DNA from: Alteromonadaceae bacterium
GTDB lineage: Bacteria > Pseudomonadota > Gammaproteobacteria > Enterobacterales > Alteromonadaceae
DNA length: 36,341 nt
Reading direction: 5' to 3'
NCBI GenBank assembly: GCA_013216015.1
Contig: JABSOI010000061.1
Location: 1-36,341 of the forward strand
Positions 17,388 through 26,669 of this stretch are shown one piece after another. The position numbers and the translations under genes were made by a program. The notes below the pieces were generated by a model, which did no database searches, was not told the DNA's origin, and was given only the letters and a program-made list of their open reading frames with translations. How positions within the stretch are numbered: the stretch's first letter is position 1; each line of letters opens with the position of its first letter.

Positions 17388-18299
17388 TTAAAAGTAACCT
17401 TCCATTTTTTTCTTTTCCATCGAACCAGCTTCATCATGGTCAATAACTCTACCTTGACGTTCAGACGTTTTTGTTAATAACATTTCTTTAATAATTTCAG
17501 GAATTGTAGTCGCTTGTGACTCAACAGCACCAGTTAACGGATAACAACCCAAGGTTCTAAATCGTACCATTTTCATTTGTACTTCTTCGCCAGCTTCAAT
17601 TGGCATACGGTCATCATCTACCATGATCAAAGTACCATCACGCTCAACTACAGGACGTTCTTTAGCAAGGTAAAGCGGTACAATTTTAATATTTTCCAGA
17701 TAGATATATTGCCAAATATCTAATTCTGTCCAGTTTGATAAAGGAAAAACTCGAATGCTTTCACCTTTATTAACTTTACCGTTATAAATATCCCACAATT
17801 CAGGACGTTGGCTTTTAGGATCCCAACGATGATTTTTATCACGAAAAGAATAAACACGTTCCTTGGCACGTGATTTTTCTTCATCACGACGAGCTCCACC
17901 AAATGCGGCATCAAAACCGTATTTATCTAATGCCTGTTTTAACCCCTGGGTTTTCATTATATCAGTGTGTTTGCCACTACCATGAACAAACGGGCTAATC
18001 TTCATCGCCATTCCTTCAGGGTTTTTATGGACTAAAAGTTCAAAACCAAATTCTTTCGCCATCTGATCACGAAATTCAATCATTTCTTTGAACTTCCAGT
18101 CGGTATCAACATGAAGTAAAGGAAAAGGTATTTTACCTGGTGCGAACGCTTTACGGGCAAGATGTAATAAAACAGCTGAATCTTTGCCAACAGAATACAG
18201 CATTACCGGATTATCGAATTCAGCTGCCACTTCACGCATAATGTGAATGGATTCAGCTTCCAATTTTTTTAAATGAGTTAAGTTCATTAAGTACGCCAC
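17388..18299 (-). CDS. cysD: Sulfate adenylyltransferase subunit 2
   Basis: CysD is the catalytic subunit of ATP sulfurylase, forming APS from sulfate and ATP. It has the PP-loop fold: [18 protein letters not shown] (about 36-53) with the SxGKDS-type signature, [20 protein letters not shown] (about 133-152), [14 protein letters not shown], and the C-terminal [27 protein letters not shown] end. The longest frame begins with GTG at 18299 (303 residues); ATG at 18287 would give [15 protein letters not shown], which aligns directly with other CysD starts, and no strong Shine-Dalgarno decides between them. It lies upstream of cysN, separated from it by a family B element, and downstream of pgi. 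Confidence 0.95.
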   Translation of the reverse strand: MAYLMNLTHLKKLEAESIHIMREVAAEFDNPVMLYSVGKDSAVLLHLARKAFAPGKIPFPLLHVDTDWKFKEMIEFRDQMAKEFGFELLVHKNPEGMAMKISPFVHGSGKHTDIMKTQGLKQALDKYGFDAAFGGARRDEEKSRAKERVYSFRDKNHRWDPKSQRPELWDIYNGKVNKGESIRVFPLSNWTELDIWQYIYLENIKIVPLYLAKERPVVERDGTLIMVDDDRMPIEAGEEVQMKMVRFRTLGCYPLTGAVESQATTIPEIIKEMLLTKTSERQGRVIDHDEAGSMEKKKMEGYF

Positions 18300-18441
18300 T
18301 AACGATCACAAAATAACAAGGGATTGATAATGCCACAATAAAAAAACCACTTCAATATAAGAAACCCATCATATATAACAAAAAGTTATAAGAGTTACTT
18401 CTATAAAAGATGTTTAATATATACCTCTTGGTATTAATAGC

Positions 18442-20112
18442 TTATTTAACAATAGTGGATTGCTCTTGAAATCGTTTGATTAAATTTAAGGTCGAACATG
18501 AAAGATCTTCTGAAGATTGTCCATCCATAACGGCAAGCACCTCATTTCCCATCACTTTACCTAGTTCAACTCCCCACTGATCAAATGAATTAAGCTGCCA
18601 GATAACCCCTTGAACAAATATTTTATGCTCGTAAAGGGCTAACAGTGAGCCTAATGTTTTAGGTGTTAATGTTTCCATTAATATAGTGTTACTTGGGGTA
18701 TTGCCCTTCATTTCTTTATGAAGTGCAAGTTTATCTATTTCGTTGGCTGAGTATCCTGCTAATTGAAGTTCTTCTTTAGCCTGCGCCAGCGTTTTACCCT
18801 GCATTAATGCTTCACTTTGAGCAAAACAATTGGCAACAAGCACTTTGTGATGTTCGAGATATTTACTGGAACCATTTAAAGCTAGGATAAAATCAGTGGG
18901 AATAATATCAACACTCTGATGCATCAATTGCATAAATGCATGTTGCCCATTTGTACCTTCCTGCCCGAAAACTACCGGAGCAGTGGACCAGGGTAATTTT
19001 TCCCCGTTGTTTGAGACAGACTTACCATTACTTTCCATATCAGTTTGCTGCAAATACCCGGGTAATGCTCTTAAAGCATGGTCGTAAGGCAGTATTGCCA
19101 AACTTGAATATTCCAGGGCGTTTCTATTCCAGATCCCAATTAACGCCAGAAGTACCGGCATATTTTGTCGAAAATCAGCCACTTGAAAATGTTCATCCAT
19201 TTCCCTTGCACCCGCTTTAAGCCGGGAAAAATTTTCATTACCAATAGCCAGGGCTAATGGTAGGCCTACCGCAGACCAAAGGGAGAATCGACCACCAACC
19301 CAATCCCACATAGGCAAAATATTTTTTTCATCAATGCCAAAAGCAGTGGCTTTAATAATATTGGTACTTACGGCAAACCATTGTTTTGCCATAATTGTAT
19401 TATTGGCAGCCCCATCTGAGGGTGAGGTTAGCATCCACGATTTAATCGCCTGTGCATTCAACAAAGTTTCCTGAGTAGAAAATGTTTTGGAGATAACGAC
19501 CACTAATGTAGTATCAACATCTAGTTTTGATAATTTTTCTTGAATAGCCCCGCCATCAACGTTCGCGATAACATGTACACGAATTCCTGTGCAATGAAAT
19601 GGATGTAACGCGGATAACGCGACTTTTATACCATAATAAGAACCGCCAATACCAATAGCTAAAACATCGGTATAACGCTTACCTGAAGCACTTAGTAAAT
19701 GGCCCGAACGAACATCATCAACAATTTTTTCCATATGTTCTTCAGTTTGAATAACTTCATCAGCCTGTTTACCTAATATTTTTTTCCTGGTCTCGTCTGA
19801 TGCTCTTAATACCGTATGTAAAACAGCTCTATCTTCGGTATTGTTTATATGTTGTCCTGAAAACATAGCAGCAATTTTTGCACTTAATTGCTTTTGTTCA
19901 GCTAAAGTGAGTAATGCCGTTAACTCATCTTCATTAATATTCTGCTTGCTGTAATCTAAATACAAGCCGGCTGATGAAAGAGAAAACTGCTGAGCTCGAC
20001 TAGATTCTGTAAAGCTTAATTCAGTTTGAACGGGTATTGAAAACAAACTTTTAATCGAACGATTTTTAGCCTGTGAAGCTAAAGTACTTAACTGAGTTAA
20101 ATCCATATTCAT
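18442..20112 (-). CDS. pgi: Glucose-6-phosphate isomerase
   Basis: This cytosolic enzyme interconverts glucose-6-phosphate and fructose-6-phosphate. At 556 residues it matches the long bacterial form (549 in E. coli). Signatures include DVLAIGIGGSYYGIK (about 149-163), VVISKTFSTQETLLNA, WDWVGGRFSLWSAVGLP, DMESNGKS with the catalytic glutamate, GTNGQHAF with the ring-opening histidine and QWGVELGKVMG with the catalytic lysine. AAAGGATCTA before ATG is a good Shine-Dalgarno. Just upstream lies a 13-bp tandem array and, beyond it, a terminator after galU, so pgi likely has its own promoter. Confidence 0.96.
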   Translation of the reverse strand: MNMDLTQLSTLASQAKNRSIKSLFSIPVQTELSFTESSRAQQFSLSSAGLYLDYSKQNINEDELTALLTLAEQKQLSAKIAAMFSGQHINNTEDRAVLHTVLRASDETRKKILGKQADEVIQTEEHMEKIVDDVRSGHLLSASGKRYTDVLAIGIGGSYYGIKVALSALHPFHCTGIRVHVIANVDGGAIQEKLSKLDVDTTLVVVISKTFSTQETLLNAQAIKSWMLTSPSDGAANNTIMAKQWFAVSTNIIKATAFGIDEKNILPMWDWVGGRFSLWSAVGLPLALAIGNENFSRLKAGAREMDEHFQVADFRQNMPVLLALIGIWNRNALEYSSLAILPYDHALRALPGYLQQTDMESNGKSVSNNGEKLPWSTAPVVFGQEGTNGQHAFMQLMHQSVDIIPTDFILALNGSSKYLEHHKVLVANCFAQSEALMQGKTLAQAKEELQLAGYSANEIDKLALHKEMKGNTPSNTILMETLTPKTLGSLLALYEHKIFVQGVIWQLNSFDQWGVELGKVMGNEVLAVMDGQSSEDLSCSTLNLIKRFQEQSTIVK

Positions 20113-20121
20113 TAGATCCTT

Positions 20122-20160
20122 TTGTGTTAAACCCTTGTGTTAAACCCTTGTGTTAAACCT
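20122..20160. repeat. 13-bp tandem repeat, three copies, in the pgi leader
   Basis: There are three consecutive copies of TTGTGTTAAACCC (the last ending in T) at 20122-20134, 20135-20147 and 20148-20160. The array begins 10 bp before the pgi start codon on the minus strand, next to the Shine-Dalgarno sequence. The unit is not a multiple of three. Confidence 0.9.
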
Positions 20161-20225
20161 TTATTCTTTAAACCTGAGCAGTAATATCGGTATTTTTTAT
20201 TTTCAGTAAATTACAGTAACAAGTA

Positions 20226-20250
20226 AAATAAAAGGCGATGATACGCCTTT
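20226..20250 (-). terminator. Intrinsic terminator after galU
   Basis: On the minus strand, AAAGGCGTATCATCGCCTTT (20231-20250) forms a 7-bp stem followed by TATTTTAC. It begins 36 bp after the galU stop and separates galU from pgi. Confidence 0.7.
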
Positions 20251-20285
20251 TATACAAGCTTTTATTAACTAAAAAGCACAATGAG

Positions 20286-21182
20286 TTAAAGTTTCAAATC
20301 AGACAAGTAAGCTTTAAAATCATCGCCTAATGTTGGATGACGTAAACCATATTCTACATTAGCCATCATATAACCAAGTTTCGAACCGCAATCATGTGAT
20401 TTACCCGTCATATGAAAAGCTTCAACCGTTTCGATTTTCATTAAACTGGCAATTGCATCAGTTAACTGGATCTCATTCCCGGCACCTGGTGGAGTATATT
20501 CCAATAAGTCCCAAATTCGCGCAGAAAGCACATACCGCCCAACGACAGCTAAATTTGAAGGAGCGTCTTCAACAGATGGTTTTTCAACAACAGCCGTCAT
20601 AACTTTAGACTCACCCGCTTTAAACTGATGACCATCACAGTCTGCAACGCCATAACTACTGACCTTTTCCATAGGGACAGGCTCAACCATTATTTGACTA
20701 TGACCCACTTCGTTAAAACGAGTCAGCATTGCCGTTAAATTTTCTTTTTTCAAATCAGCACTGGCATCATCAAGAATAACGTCAGGTAACACAACAACAA
20801 ATGGTTCATTACCTATTATTGGCCGAGCTTTCAATACCGCATGACCCAAGCCTTTTGCTTCCCCTTGACGAACATGCATAATAGTAACGTCTTTAGGGCA
20901 AATCGCTTGAATCTCTTCTAATAATTGACGTTTGACACGATTTTCCAACGTTGTTTCAAGTTCAAAGGATTTATCAAAATGGTTTTCAATGGCATTTTTA
21001 GAAGAGTGTGTCACTAAAACTATTTCTTTAATACCAGCATCAACACATTCATTAATAATGTATTGAATCATAGGTCTATCAACAATAGGCAACATTTCTT
21101 TCGGAATTGCTTTTGTCGCCGGTAACATTCGGGTACCTAAACCAGCAACAGGTATAACCGCTTTTTTTATTTTAGTAGACAT
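20286..21182 (-). CDS. galU: UTP-glucose-1-phosphate uridylyltransferase
   Basis: GalU makes UDP-glucose from glucose-1-phosphate and UTP in the cytosol. The 298-residue length is typical. The nucleotide-binding start [20 protein letters not shown] spans about 8-27 and contains GLGTR at 14-18, followed by [15 protein letters not shown]. Later signatures are [10 protein letters not shown] (about 130-139), [19 protein letters not shown] and [10 protein letters not shown]. It heads the minus-strand run toward pgi but has its own terminator. With galE in the same run it points to polysaccharide precursor supply. Confidence 0.96.
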   Translation of the reverse strand: MSTKIKKAVIPVAGLGTRMLPATKAIPKEMLPIVDRPMIQYIINECVDAGIKEIVLVTHSSKNAIENHFDKSFELETTLENRVKRQLLEEIQAICPKDVTIMHVRQGEAKGLGHAVLKARPIIGNEPFVVVLPDVILDDASADLKKENLTAMLTRFNEVGHSQIMVEPVPMEKVSSYGVADCDGHQFKAGESKVMTAVVEKPSVEDAPSNLAVVGRYVLSARIWDLLEYTPPGAGNEIQLTDAIASLMKIETVEAFHMTGKSHDCGSKLGYMMANVEYGLRHPTLGDDFKAYLSDLKL

Positions 21183-21595
21183 CTAATTCCCTTCATTTTT
21201 TATTTAATAATACATTTACAACTTACAATTTACTTGTAATATATTTACAAGATATTTATAACATTAACGACTGCTTCTAACACTCGAAAGTTTTCAATTT
21301 TAATTAGAAGTTAAACATACCAATATATATAAGGCCAACAAATCTTATCATAACCACAACAATAAATAACCTTCTGGGCTCGTGACAAAAACAATATTAC
21401 CAAAAATATTTGATTATTTATTTAAAAATAAATGTGGCTGATTTGTTTACATAGAAACTTCAAATAAAACTAAAAGTGCTAAAGTAATTATAGTACCAAG
21501 AAAATTATATTAGATGTGATTTTTCATCAGCCAAGCTAAGTCTTCACATCATAAACTTGCCTTTATCTGTTTCCACAGCTATAACACTGGTTAGC
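21183..21595. other. Non-coding spacer between galU and the POT transporter gene
   Basis: These 413 bases lie between divergent genes and are strongly AT-rich. They should hold the galU promoter on minus. I see no repeat or hairpin of note before the family B element that starts at 21596. Confidence 0.5.
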
Positions 21596-21757
21596 TAGTG
21601 CCCATCCAGAAACGAATGTCTACTGCGGACGTCCACTGGCACAATCTGAACACCACTAGATAGGGTTATTTAGGATGACTAAACGCCGATATCTAGTAAT
21701 GTTCATATTGCACCATTGCTTCGCCCTCGCTACGACCCCGTTTCTGGACGGACACTA
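21596..21757. mobile_element. Family B MITE-like element, inverted copy
   Basis: This 162-bp copy has the ends TAGTGCCCATCCAGAAACG and, at the right, CGTTTCTGGACGGACACTA. It is oriented opposite to the copy at 17135-17297, and the two enclose cysD, pgi and galU. The flanks TAGCTA and TAGCTG suggest a 5-bp target duplication (TAGCT). It lies 56 bp upstream of the POT transporter start and may carry or disturb that gene's promoter. Confidence 0.85.
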
Positions 21758-21813
21758 GCTGGACATAAATTATAATTATTTAGAGCATAATATAACAATT
21801 AACAGGTTATTAT

Positions 21814-23316
21814 ATGAACAAACCTAATGCGGGTGATTTCTTAGGCCATCCTGCCGGCTTAACTACATTATTTTTCACTGAGATGTGGGAACGGATGAGT
21901 TATTACGGTATGCGTATGCTGTTAGTCTTATTTATGACAGCCACTCTTCAGGAAGGAGGCATGGCATTAACCGTCGCTTCTGCTGCGGCTGTTTATGGAC
22001 TTTATACCGGAAGCGTATATTTTATGGGCTTACCCGGCGGCTGGATCTCAGACCGTTTACTAGGCGGACAACGTGCAGTATGGTACGGCGGTATCATCAT
22101 CATGATTGGTCATATTGTTCTGGCTATTCCTAACGACAAGACATTTTTTATCGGTTTAATCATTGTAATTTTAGGCACAGGTTTATTAAAACCTAATATT
22201 GGTGCCATGGTCGGTCAATTATATTCAGACAATGATAATCGCAGAGATGCTGGTTATGCTATTTATTATATGGGTATCAATTTAGGCTCTATGTTCGGAT
22301 ATTTTATCTGTGCATATTTATCAGAGAATTTTGGTTGGCACTGGGCATTTGGCGCAGCCGCCGTTGGTATGGCCATAGGATTAATACAATATCGTTTAAC
22401 AGCCCATAAACTTAAAGATGTAGGTAAAACTCCAGTTGCACCACTGACATCTTCGGCTCAAAAGAAAAGCTGGACGGCAATTAGTGCTGCTTTAGTGGTT
22501 ATTGTTCTGGTAACATCTTCAGCATTAACTGGCGCAATAATCATTGAACCTGTTGCTGTTGCTCAATACGTGGCCATTGCATTCACTCTTATCTTCTGTA
22601 TTTATTATGCCTCTATTTATTTTCTTGGGAATTTAACTTCTGATGAAAAGAAAAGACTAGGTGCGCTTTTATTAGTATGTTTCGCATCAGCTTGTTTCTG
22701 GTCTGGATTTGAACAGGCAGGTTCATCATTAAACTTGTTCGCCAGAGATTATACTGACCGTATGATCGGCACTTTTGAAATACCCACAGGTTGGTTTCAA
22801 TCAACTAACTCAATCTTCATTATTTTACTCTCTCCATTCTTTGCGGCCTTATGGATTAACTTAGGTAAAAGTGTATATAACCCATCTTATGGTATTAAAT
22901 GCGCCCTTGGTTTAATCATCATGGCAAGCGGATTTATTGTAATGTTTTTCGCAGCACAATATGCTGCAAGTGGCTTAAAAGTTGCTCCATATTGGTTGAT
23001 TACCACCTACTTCCTTCATACCGTTGGTGAACTTTGCTTAAGTCCTGTAGCATTAAGTGCGGTAAGTAAATTATCACCGAAACGTTTTGCAGGACAAATG
23101 ATGGGGATTTTCGTGCTAACTTACTCTATAGGTAATATTATTTCCGGATTATTGGCTGGTAATTTTGATCCTGACAATGTTGACCAAATACCTTCTCTTT
23201 ATATTCAAATAAGTTTATTCAGTATTGGTATCGGTATTGTCATTTTCCTGTTAAGTTTCAAAACTAGAATATGGGAAAAACTGGCTGATAAAGCAAATGA
23301 CACTAAAAACGCTTAA
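21814..23316 (+). CDS. POT/PTR-family proton-dependent oligopeptide transporter
   Basis: This is a 500-residue inner-membrane transporter of the major facilitator superfamily, peptide (POT) branch. The proton-coupling ExxERF-type motif appears as E23-M-W-E26-R27-M28, followed by YYGMRMLLVLF. A PTR2 signature region (GGWISDRLLGGQRAVWYGG, about 76-94) and LLKPNIGAMVGQLY (about 124-137) are present, as is the C-terminal SPVALSAVSKLSPKRFAGQMMG. It imports di- and tripeptides with protons. The Dtp-like size is normal. The fau gene starts 39 bp after its stop, so the two may share a transcript. Confidence 0.9.
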   Translation: MNKPNAGDFLGHPAGLTTLFFTEMWERMSYYGMRMLLVLFMTATLQEGGMALTVASAAAVYGLYTGSVYFMGLPGGWISDRLLGGQRAVWYGGIIIMIGHIVLAIPNDKTFFIGLIIVILGTGLLKPNIGAMVGQLYSDNDNRRDAGYAIYYMGINLGSMFGYFICAYLSENFGWHWAFGAAAVGMAIGLIQYRLTAHKLKDVGKTPVAPLTSSAQKKSWTAISAALVVIVLVTSSALTGAIIIEPVAVAQYVAIAFTLIFCIYYASIYFLGNLTSDEKKRLGALLLVCFASACFWSGFEQAGSSLNLFARDYTDRMIGTFEIPTGWFQSTNSIFIILLSPFFAALWINLGKSVYNPSYGIKCALGLIIMASGFIVMFFAAQYAASGLKVAPYWLITTYFLHTVGELCLSPVALSAVSKLSPKRFAGQMMGIFVLTYSIGNIISGLLAGNFDPDNVDQIPSLYIQISLFSIGIGIVIFLLSFKTRIWEKLADKANDTKNA

Positions 23317-23355
23317 GCTGCAACTAATTCTTGGTTTTTTTGTAGGTAAATTTTT

Positions 23356-24027
23356 ATGCCATTAACAACACCCGACGAAAAATCGAAACTAAGAAAAGCA
23401 ACAAGGCTCAAAAGAAATTCTTTAACAGCTGAACAACAAAAGCAAGCGGCAGCCTTGATGCAGCATAAACTATCCCAACACGAAAAAGTTATTTGTGCAA
23501 AACACATTGCCCTATATTTAACAAACGATGACGAACTTGATCCTATGCCCTTTATTCAATGGTGCTGGAAGAATAACAAACAAGTTTATTTACCTGTCTT
23601 ACACCCTTTTAGTAAAGGACATATACTCTTTTTACATTTTGATAAAAATACACCCATGCTTAAAAACAAGTACGGTATTTTAGAGCCTAAGCTGAATGTT
23701 AAATCTATCTGTCCAATAGAACTACTTGATATTATATTTACCCCTTTAGTCGCATTTACCCAGTCTGGCAATCGCTTAGGTATGGGAGGTGGTTTTTATG
23801 ATAGAACTTTAGCAAACTGGTTTGCCCAAAACATGCATTTAAATGTTCAAGCCACTAGAGTTCAAACTTCCATACCTCAAACTGCAGTTAACTTTTATCC
23901 CATAGGTATTGCCCACGATTGCCAGCAAGTTGATGAGATCCCAACTGAGTTATGGGATATCCCTCTTCCCGAAATCATTACCCCTTCAAAAACATATATT
24001 AATAAAACCAATTGCACTAATTTTTAA
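23356..24027 (+). CDS. fau: 5-formyltetrahydrofolate cyclo-ligase
   Basis: This enzyme uses ATP to convert 5-formyltetrahydrofolate to 5,10-methenyltetrahydrofolate, returning folate to one-carbon metabolism. The protein has 223 residues, slightly longer than E. coli YgfA/Fau because of its C-terminal tail. The N-terminus KSKLRKATRLKRNSLT and the ATP-binding RLGMGGGFYDRTLANW (about 137-152) are diagnostic. It precedes rpiA and serA, the usual gammaproteobacterial neighbourhood, but the 6S RNA gene often found just upstream is absent; a peptide transporter gene is there instead. Confidence 0.92.
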   Translation: MPLTTPDEKSKLRKATRLKRNSLTAEQQKQAAALMQHKLSQHEKVICAKHIALYLTNDDELDPMPFIQWCWKNNKQVYLPVLHPFSKGHILFLHFDKNTPMLKNKYGILEPKLNVKSICPIELLDIIFTPLVAFTQSGNRLGMGGGFYDRTLANWFAQNMHLNVQATRVQTSIPQTAVNFYPIGIAHDCQQVDEIPTELWDIPLPEIITPSKTYINKTNCTNF

Positions 24028-24062
24028 TCATACAAAATTATCCGCGACATTAATTACTATAC

Positions 24063-24071
24063 TGATATAAT
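24063..24071 (+). promoter_or_regulatory. Extended -10 promoter of rpiA (TGATATAAT)
   Basis: TG, one base, then the consensus TATAAT (24066-24071) lies about 39 bp before the rpiA ATG. No good -35 box is visible, which is usual for extended -10 promoters. It would give a leader of about 30 nt. Confidence 0.5.
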
Positions 24072-24109
24072 CCTCATCTAATCGAATTGATAGAAATAAC
24101 AGGTTAGTC

Positions 24110-24784
24110 ATGTCACAAAAAATCTCTCAAGATGAAATGAAAAAAGCAGCGGCAATTGAAGCTCTGGCTTTTGTTAAAAATAACTCTATTGTCGGAGTTG
24201 GTACAGGTTCAACTGTCAATCATTTTATCGATGCATTAGTTGACATAAAATATAAAATTGCCGGGGCAGTTTCAAGCTCACAAGAATCAACTAAACGCTT
24301 AAAAGCCCATGGCATTGAAGTATTTGATTTAAACAATATTGATACCTTAGATGTTTATGTTGACGGTGCCGACGAAGTAACAAAGCACTTACATATGATC
24401 AAAGGTGGCGGAGCTGCCCTTACCCGCGAAAAAATAGTTGCCGCTGTTGCAAAAGAATTCATTTGTATTGCCGACGAAAGTAAGCAAGTTGAAGTTTTAG
24501 GCAATTTCCCATTACCTGTTGAAGTCATTCCAATGGCACGCAGCTATGTTGCTCGTGAGTTAGTAAAATTAGGTGGCGATCCCGAATATCGTCAAGGTGT
24601 AGTAACTGACAACGGCAACGTTATTCTTGATGTGCATAACCTGGAAATTACTGATCCAATAGCTCTTGAACAAAGCATCAATGCTATTGTAGGAGTTGTT
24701 ACCAATGGTTTGTTTGCCCACCGTGGAGCTAACACTTTAATTATTGGTTCACCAGATGGGACTAAAGTAATCACTTTACCTTAA
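24110..24784 (+). CDS. rpiA: Ribose-5-phosphate isomerase A
   Basis: RpiA interconverts ribose-5-phosphate and ribulose-5-phosphate in the non-oxidative pentose phosphate pathway. Its 224 residues are close to E. coli RpiA (219). Visible motifs are [13 protein letters not shown] (29-41), DGADEV (85-90), [14 protein letters not shown] (98-111) with the catalytic glutamate in TREK, and ADESK (121-125). It follows fau by 82 bp and has its own likely promoter. Confidence 0.96.
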   Translation: MSQKISQDEMKKAAAIEALAFVKNNSIVGVGTGSTVNHFIDALVDIKYKIAGAVSSSQESTKRLKAHGIEVFDLNNIDTLDVYVDGADEVTKHLHMIKGGGAALTREKIVAAVAKEFICIADESKQVEVLGNFPLPVEVIPMARSYVARELVKLGGDPEYRQGVVTDNGNVILDVHNLEITDPIALEQSINAIVGVVTNGLFAHRGANTLIIGSPDGTKVITLP

Positions 24785-24982
24785 CCTTATTATCTTAACT
24801 TGTTAAATAAATGACAAATATCACTTTAGAGTTTTAACACTATATGTTATTTTAGATATCTAGCCGTCCAAAATATTTCTTTTTATTGGCTAGTGATCTC
24901 AAGACTGAAAATAAGAACCATACTCTTTATTTATAATAAGAATTGATTATAAAAACTGACAGTAAAATTGATATTAAAACAA

Positions 24983-24991
24983 TGCTATAAC
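24983..24991 (+). promoter_or_regulatory. Possible extended -10 promoter of serA (TGCTATAAC)
   Basis: TG-C-TATAAC lies about 62 bp upstream of the serA ATG. A -35 box at normal spacing is not obvious. The 269-bp gap between rpiA and serA otherwise shows nothing recognisable. Confidence 0.35.
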
Positions 24992-25053
24992 TACGACTAA
25001 AATGCTAAAACCAATTGACGCTTATTAATTAACAAAAGAGACAATGCAACATC

Positions 25054-26283
25054 ATGAGCAAAACTTCCTTCTCCAAAGACAAAATTAAGATTTTATTACT
25101 TGAAGGTGTGCATAAAAGTACACTTGATGAGCTAAAAATCAAAGGTTACAGCAACATTGAATATATTAAAACTTCACTTAGTGAAGATGACCTTATTGAA
25201 AAAATAAAAGATGTTCACTTTATTGGTATACGGTCTCGCACTCAATTAAATGAAAAAGTACTTAGCCATGCAAAAAAATTAATGTCTATTGGCTGTTTTT
25301 GTATTGGTACCAACCAAGTAGATGTCAAAGCAGCCCAAGCACTTGGTATTCCGGTATTTAATGCGCCTTTCTCAAATACACGCTCTGTTGCAGAATTAGT
25401 ATTAGGTGAAACCTTATTACTTTTACGTGGTATCCCTCAAAAAAGCGCACAAGCTCATCGTGGTCAATGGAATAAATCGGTAGCGGGTTCAGTTGAAGCC
25501 CGAGGTAAAACCCTTGGTATCATTGGCTACGGCCATATTGGAATGCAATTGGGAATTCTAGCTGAAACGCTTGGCATGAGAGTACGTTTCTACGATATGG
25601 AAACTAAGTTACCGCTAGGTAATGCGAGTCAGGCATTAACTTTAAATGCCTTATTGAAAGAATCTGATATTATCTCTTTGCATGTACCTGAAACTGTACA
25701 AACCCATAATATGATTGGCGCAGCTGAATTTAACATTATGAAAAATGGCGCAATATTTATCAATGCTTCCCGTGGTACAGTAGTTGATATAGACGCCTTG
25801 GCAGAGGCATTATCATCTAAAAAAATTGCAGGTGCAGCTATTGATGTATTCCCGGTTGAACCTAAAGGAAATGATGAAGAATTTGTCTCACCTTTACGTG
25901 GCTTTGACAATGTTATTCTTACCCCTCACATTGGTGGCAGCACCAAAGAAGCGCAAGAAAATATAGGTTTGGAAGTAGCGAATAAAATGGCAAAATACTC
26001 TGATAATGGTTCAAGCTTATCAGCAGTAAACTTTCCTGAAGTTTCTTTACCCGCACATATCGGCACTAGTCGTTTGCTGCACATTCACCGCAACCAACCA
26101 GGTATATTAACACAAATCAACCAATCATTTACTAATCATAATATTAATATCGCCGCGCAATATTTACAGACAGATAATCAAATAGGTTACGTTGTTATCG
26201 ATATTGACGCTAAAGATAGTGATATTGCTTTAAGAGAGCTAAAACTTATTGATGGCACGCTTAGAGTTAGAGTATTGCACTAA
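25054..26283 (+). CDS. serA: D-3-phosphoglycerate dehydrogenase
   Basis: SerA oxidises 3-phosphoglycerate with NAD as the first step of serine synthesis. The 409-residue length matches the E. coli type (410). The NAD-binding GYGHIG is at 158-163. The catalytic set R240 (NASRGTVVD), E269 (FPVEP) and H292 (TPHIGGST) falls at the same numbers as in E. coli. A C-terminal ACT domain (about 335-409, with NQPGILTQIN) should give serine feedback inhibition. Its place after rpiA is the conserved gammaproteobacterial order. Confidence 0.97.
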   Translation: MSKTSFSKDKIKILLLEGVHKSTLDELKIKGYSNIEYIKTSLSEDDLIEKIKDVHFIGIRSRTQLNEKVLSHAKKLMSIGCFCIGTNQVDVKAAQALGIPVFNAPFSNTRSVAELVLGETLLLLRGIPQKSAQAHRGQWNKSVAGSVEARGKTLGIIGYGHIGMQLGILAETLGMRVRFYDMETKLPLGNASQALTLNALLKESDIISLHVPETVQTHNMIGAAEFNIMKNGAIFINASRGTVVDIDALAEALSSKKIAGAAIDVFPVEPKGNDEEFVSPLRGFDNVILTPHIGGSTKEAQENIGLEVANKMAKYSDNGSSLSAVNFPEVSLPAHIGTSRLLHIHRNQPGILTQINQSFTNHNINIAAQYLQTDNQIGYVVIDIDAKDSDIALRELKLIDGTLRVRVLH

Positions 26284-26288
26284 TTAGT

Positions 26289-26305
26289 GCCAATTGTTAA
26301 TTGGC
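26289..26305 (+). terminator. Hairpin just after serA
   Basis: The 7-bp stem GCCAATT/AATTGGC with a 3-base loop starts 6 bp after the serA stop. The bases after it are GCCTCAC, not a T-run, so if it ends transcription it is not a canonical intrinsic terminator. Confidence 0.35.
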
Positions 26306-26340
26306 GCCTCACTTATACCAATCAGCATGGCTATGTCTCA

Positions 26341-26475
26341 GTTAACTGTGTCTCTAATAGTGACAGGATGGGTCAGCCAACGGCGTAACCCATCACTTTA
26401 TAGAGTGCAACTGCATGATAATACTGTTAAAAACCTGTGTTTTGATGGGTTACGCCTTCGGCTAACCCATCCTAC
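26341..26475. repeat. Family C repeat with two REP-type palindromes
   Basis: GTTAACTGTGTCTCTAATAG at 26341 matches the family C leader but is shortened. Two palindromes follow: GATGGGTCAGCC...GGCGTAACCCATC (26368-26394) and GATGGGTTACGCC...GGCTAACCCATCCTAC (26443-26475), in inverted arrangement with a 48-bp spacer. This pairing is like the BIME organisation of REP sequences. The short open frame across it is not a gene. Confidence 0.8.
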
Positions 26476-26669
26476 GCGCTGAAATCTTGAACTGGAAAAT
26501 AAACACCTATAAAACAATGGATTACGTGCGTAGCAACACTTAACTACTACATAGCTAATAAGCATAAATAACGGGTATTAATTTACAGTCTAGCTTAAGT
26601 TTCTTATTGTAAATAAATTCACTACTCTTTATCCCTCCCATTTATACAAGTTAGTTATACCACCTCACC

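Noticed and set aside
18936-19220. Plus-strand open frame of 94 codons inside pgi
   Set aside because: It is fully antisense to a well-conserved enzyme, with no family features.
17135-21757. Composite transposon carrying cysD-pgi-galU between family B elements
   Set aside because: Each element has its own likely target duplication, no transposase is present and the genes are core functions; independent insertions explain it more simply, though inversion remains possible.
26294-26482. Short plus-strand open frame after serA (62 codons)
   Set aside because: It runs through the REP palindromes and has no Shine-Dalgarno sequence or recognisable protein.
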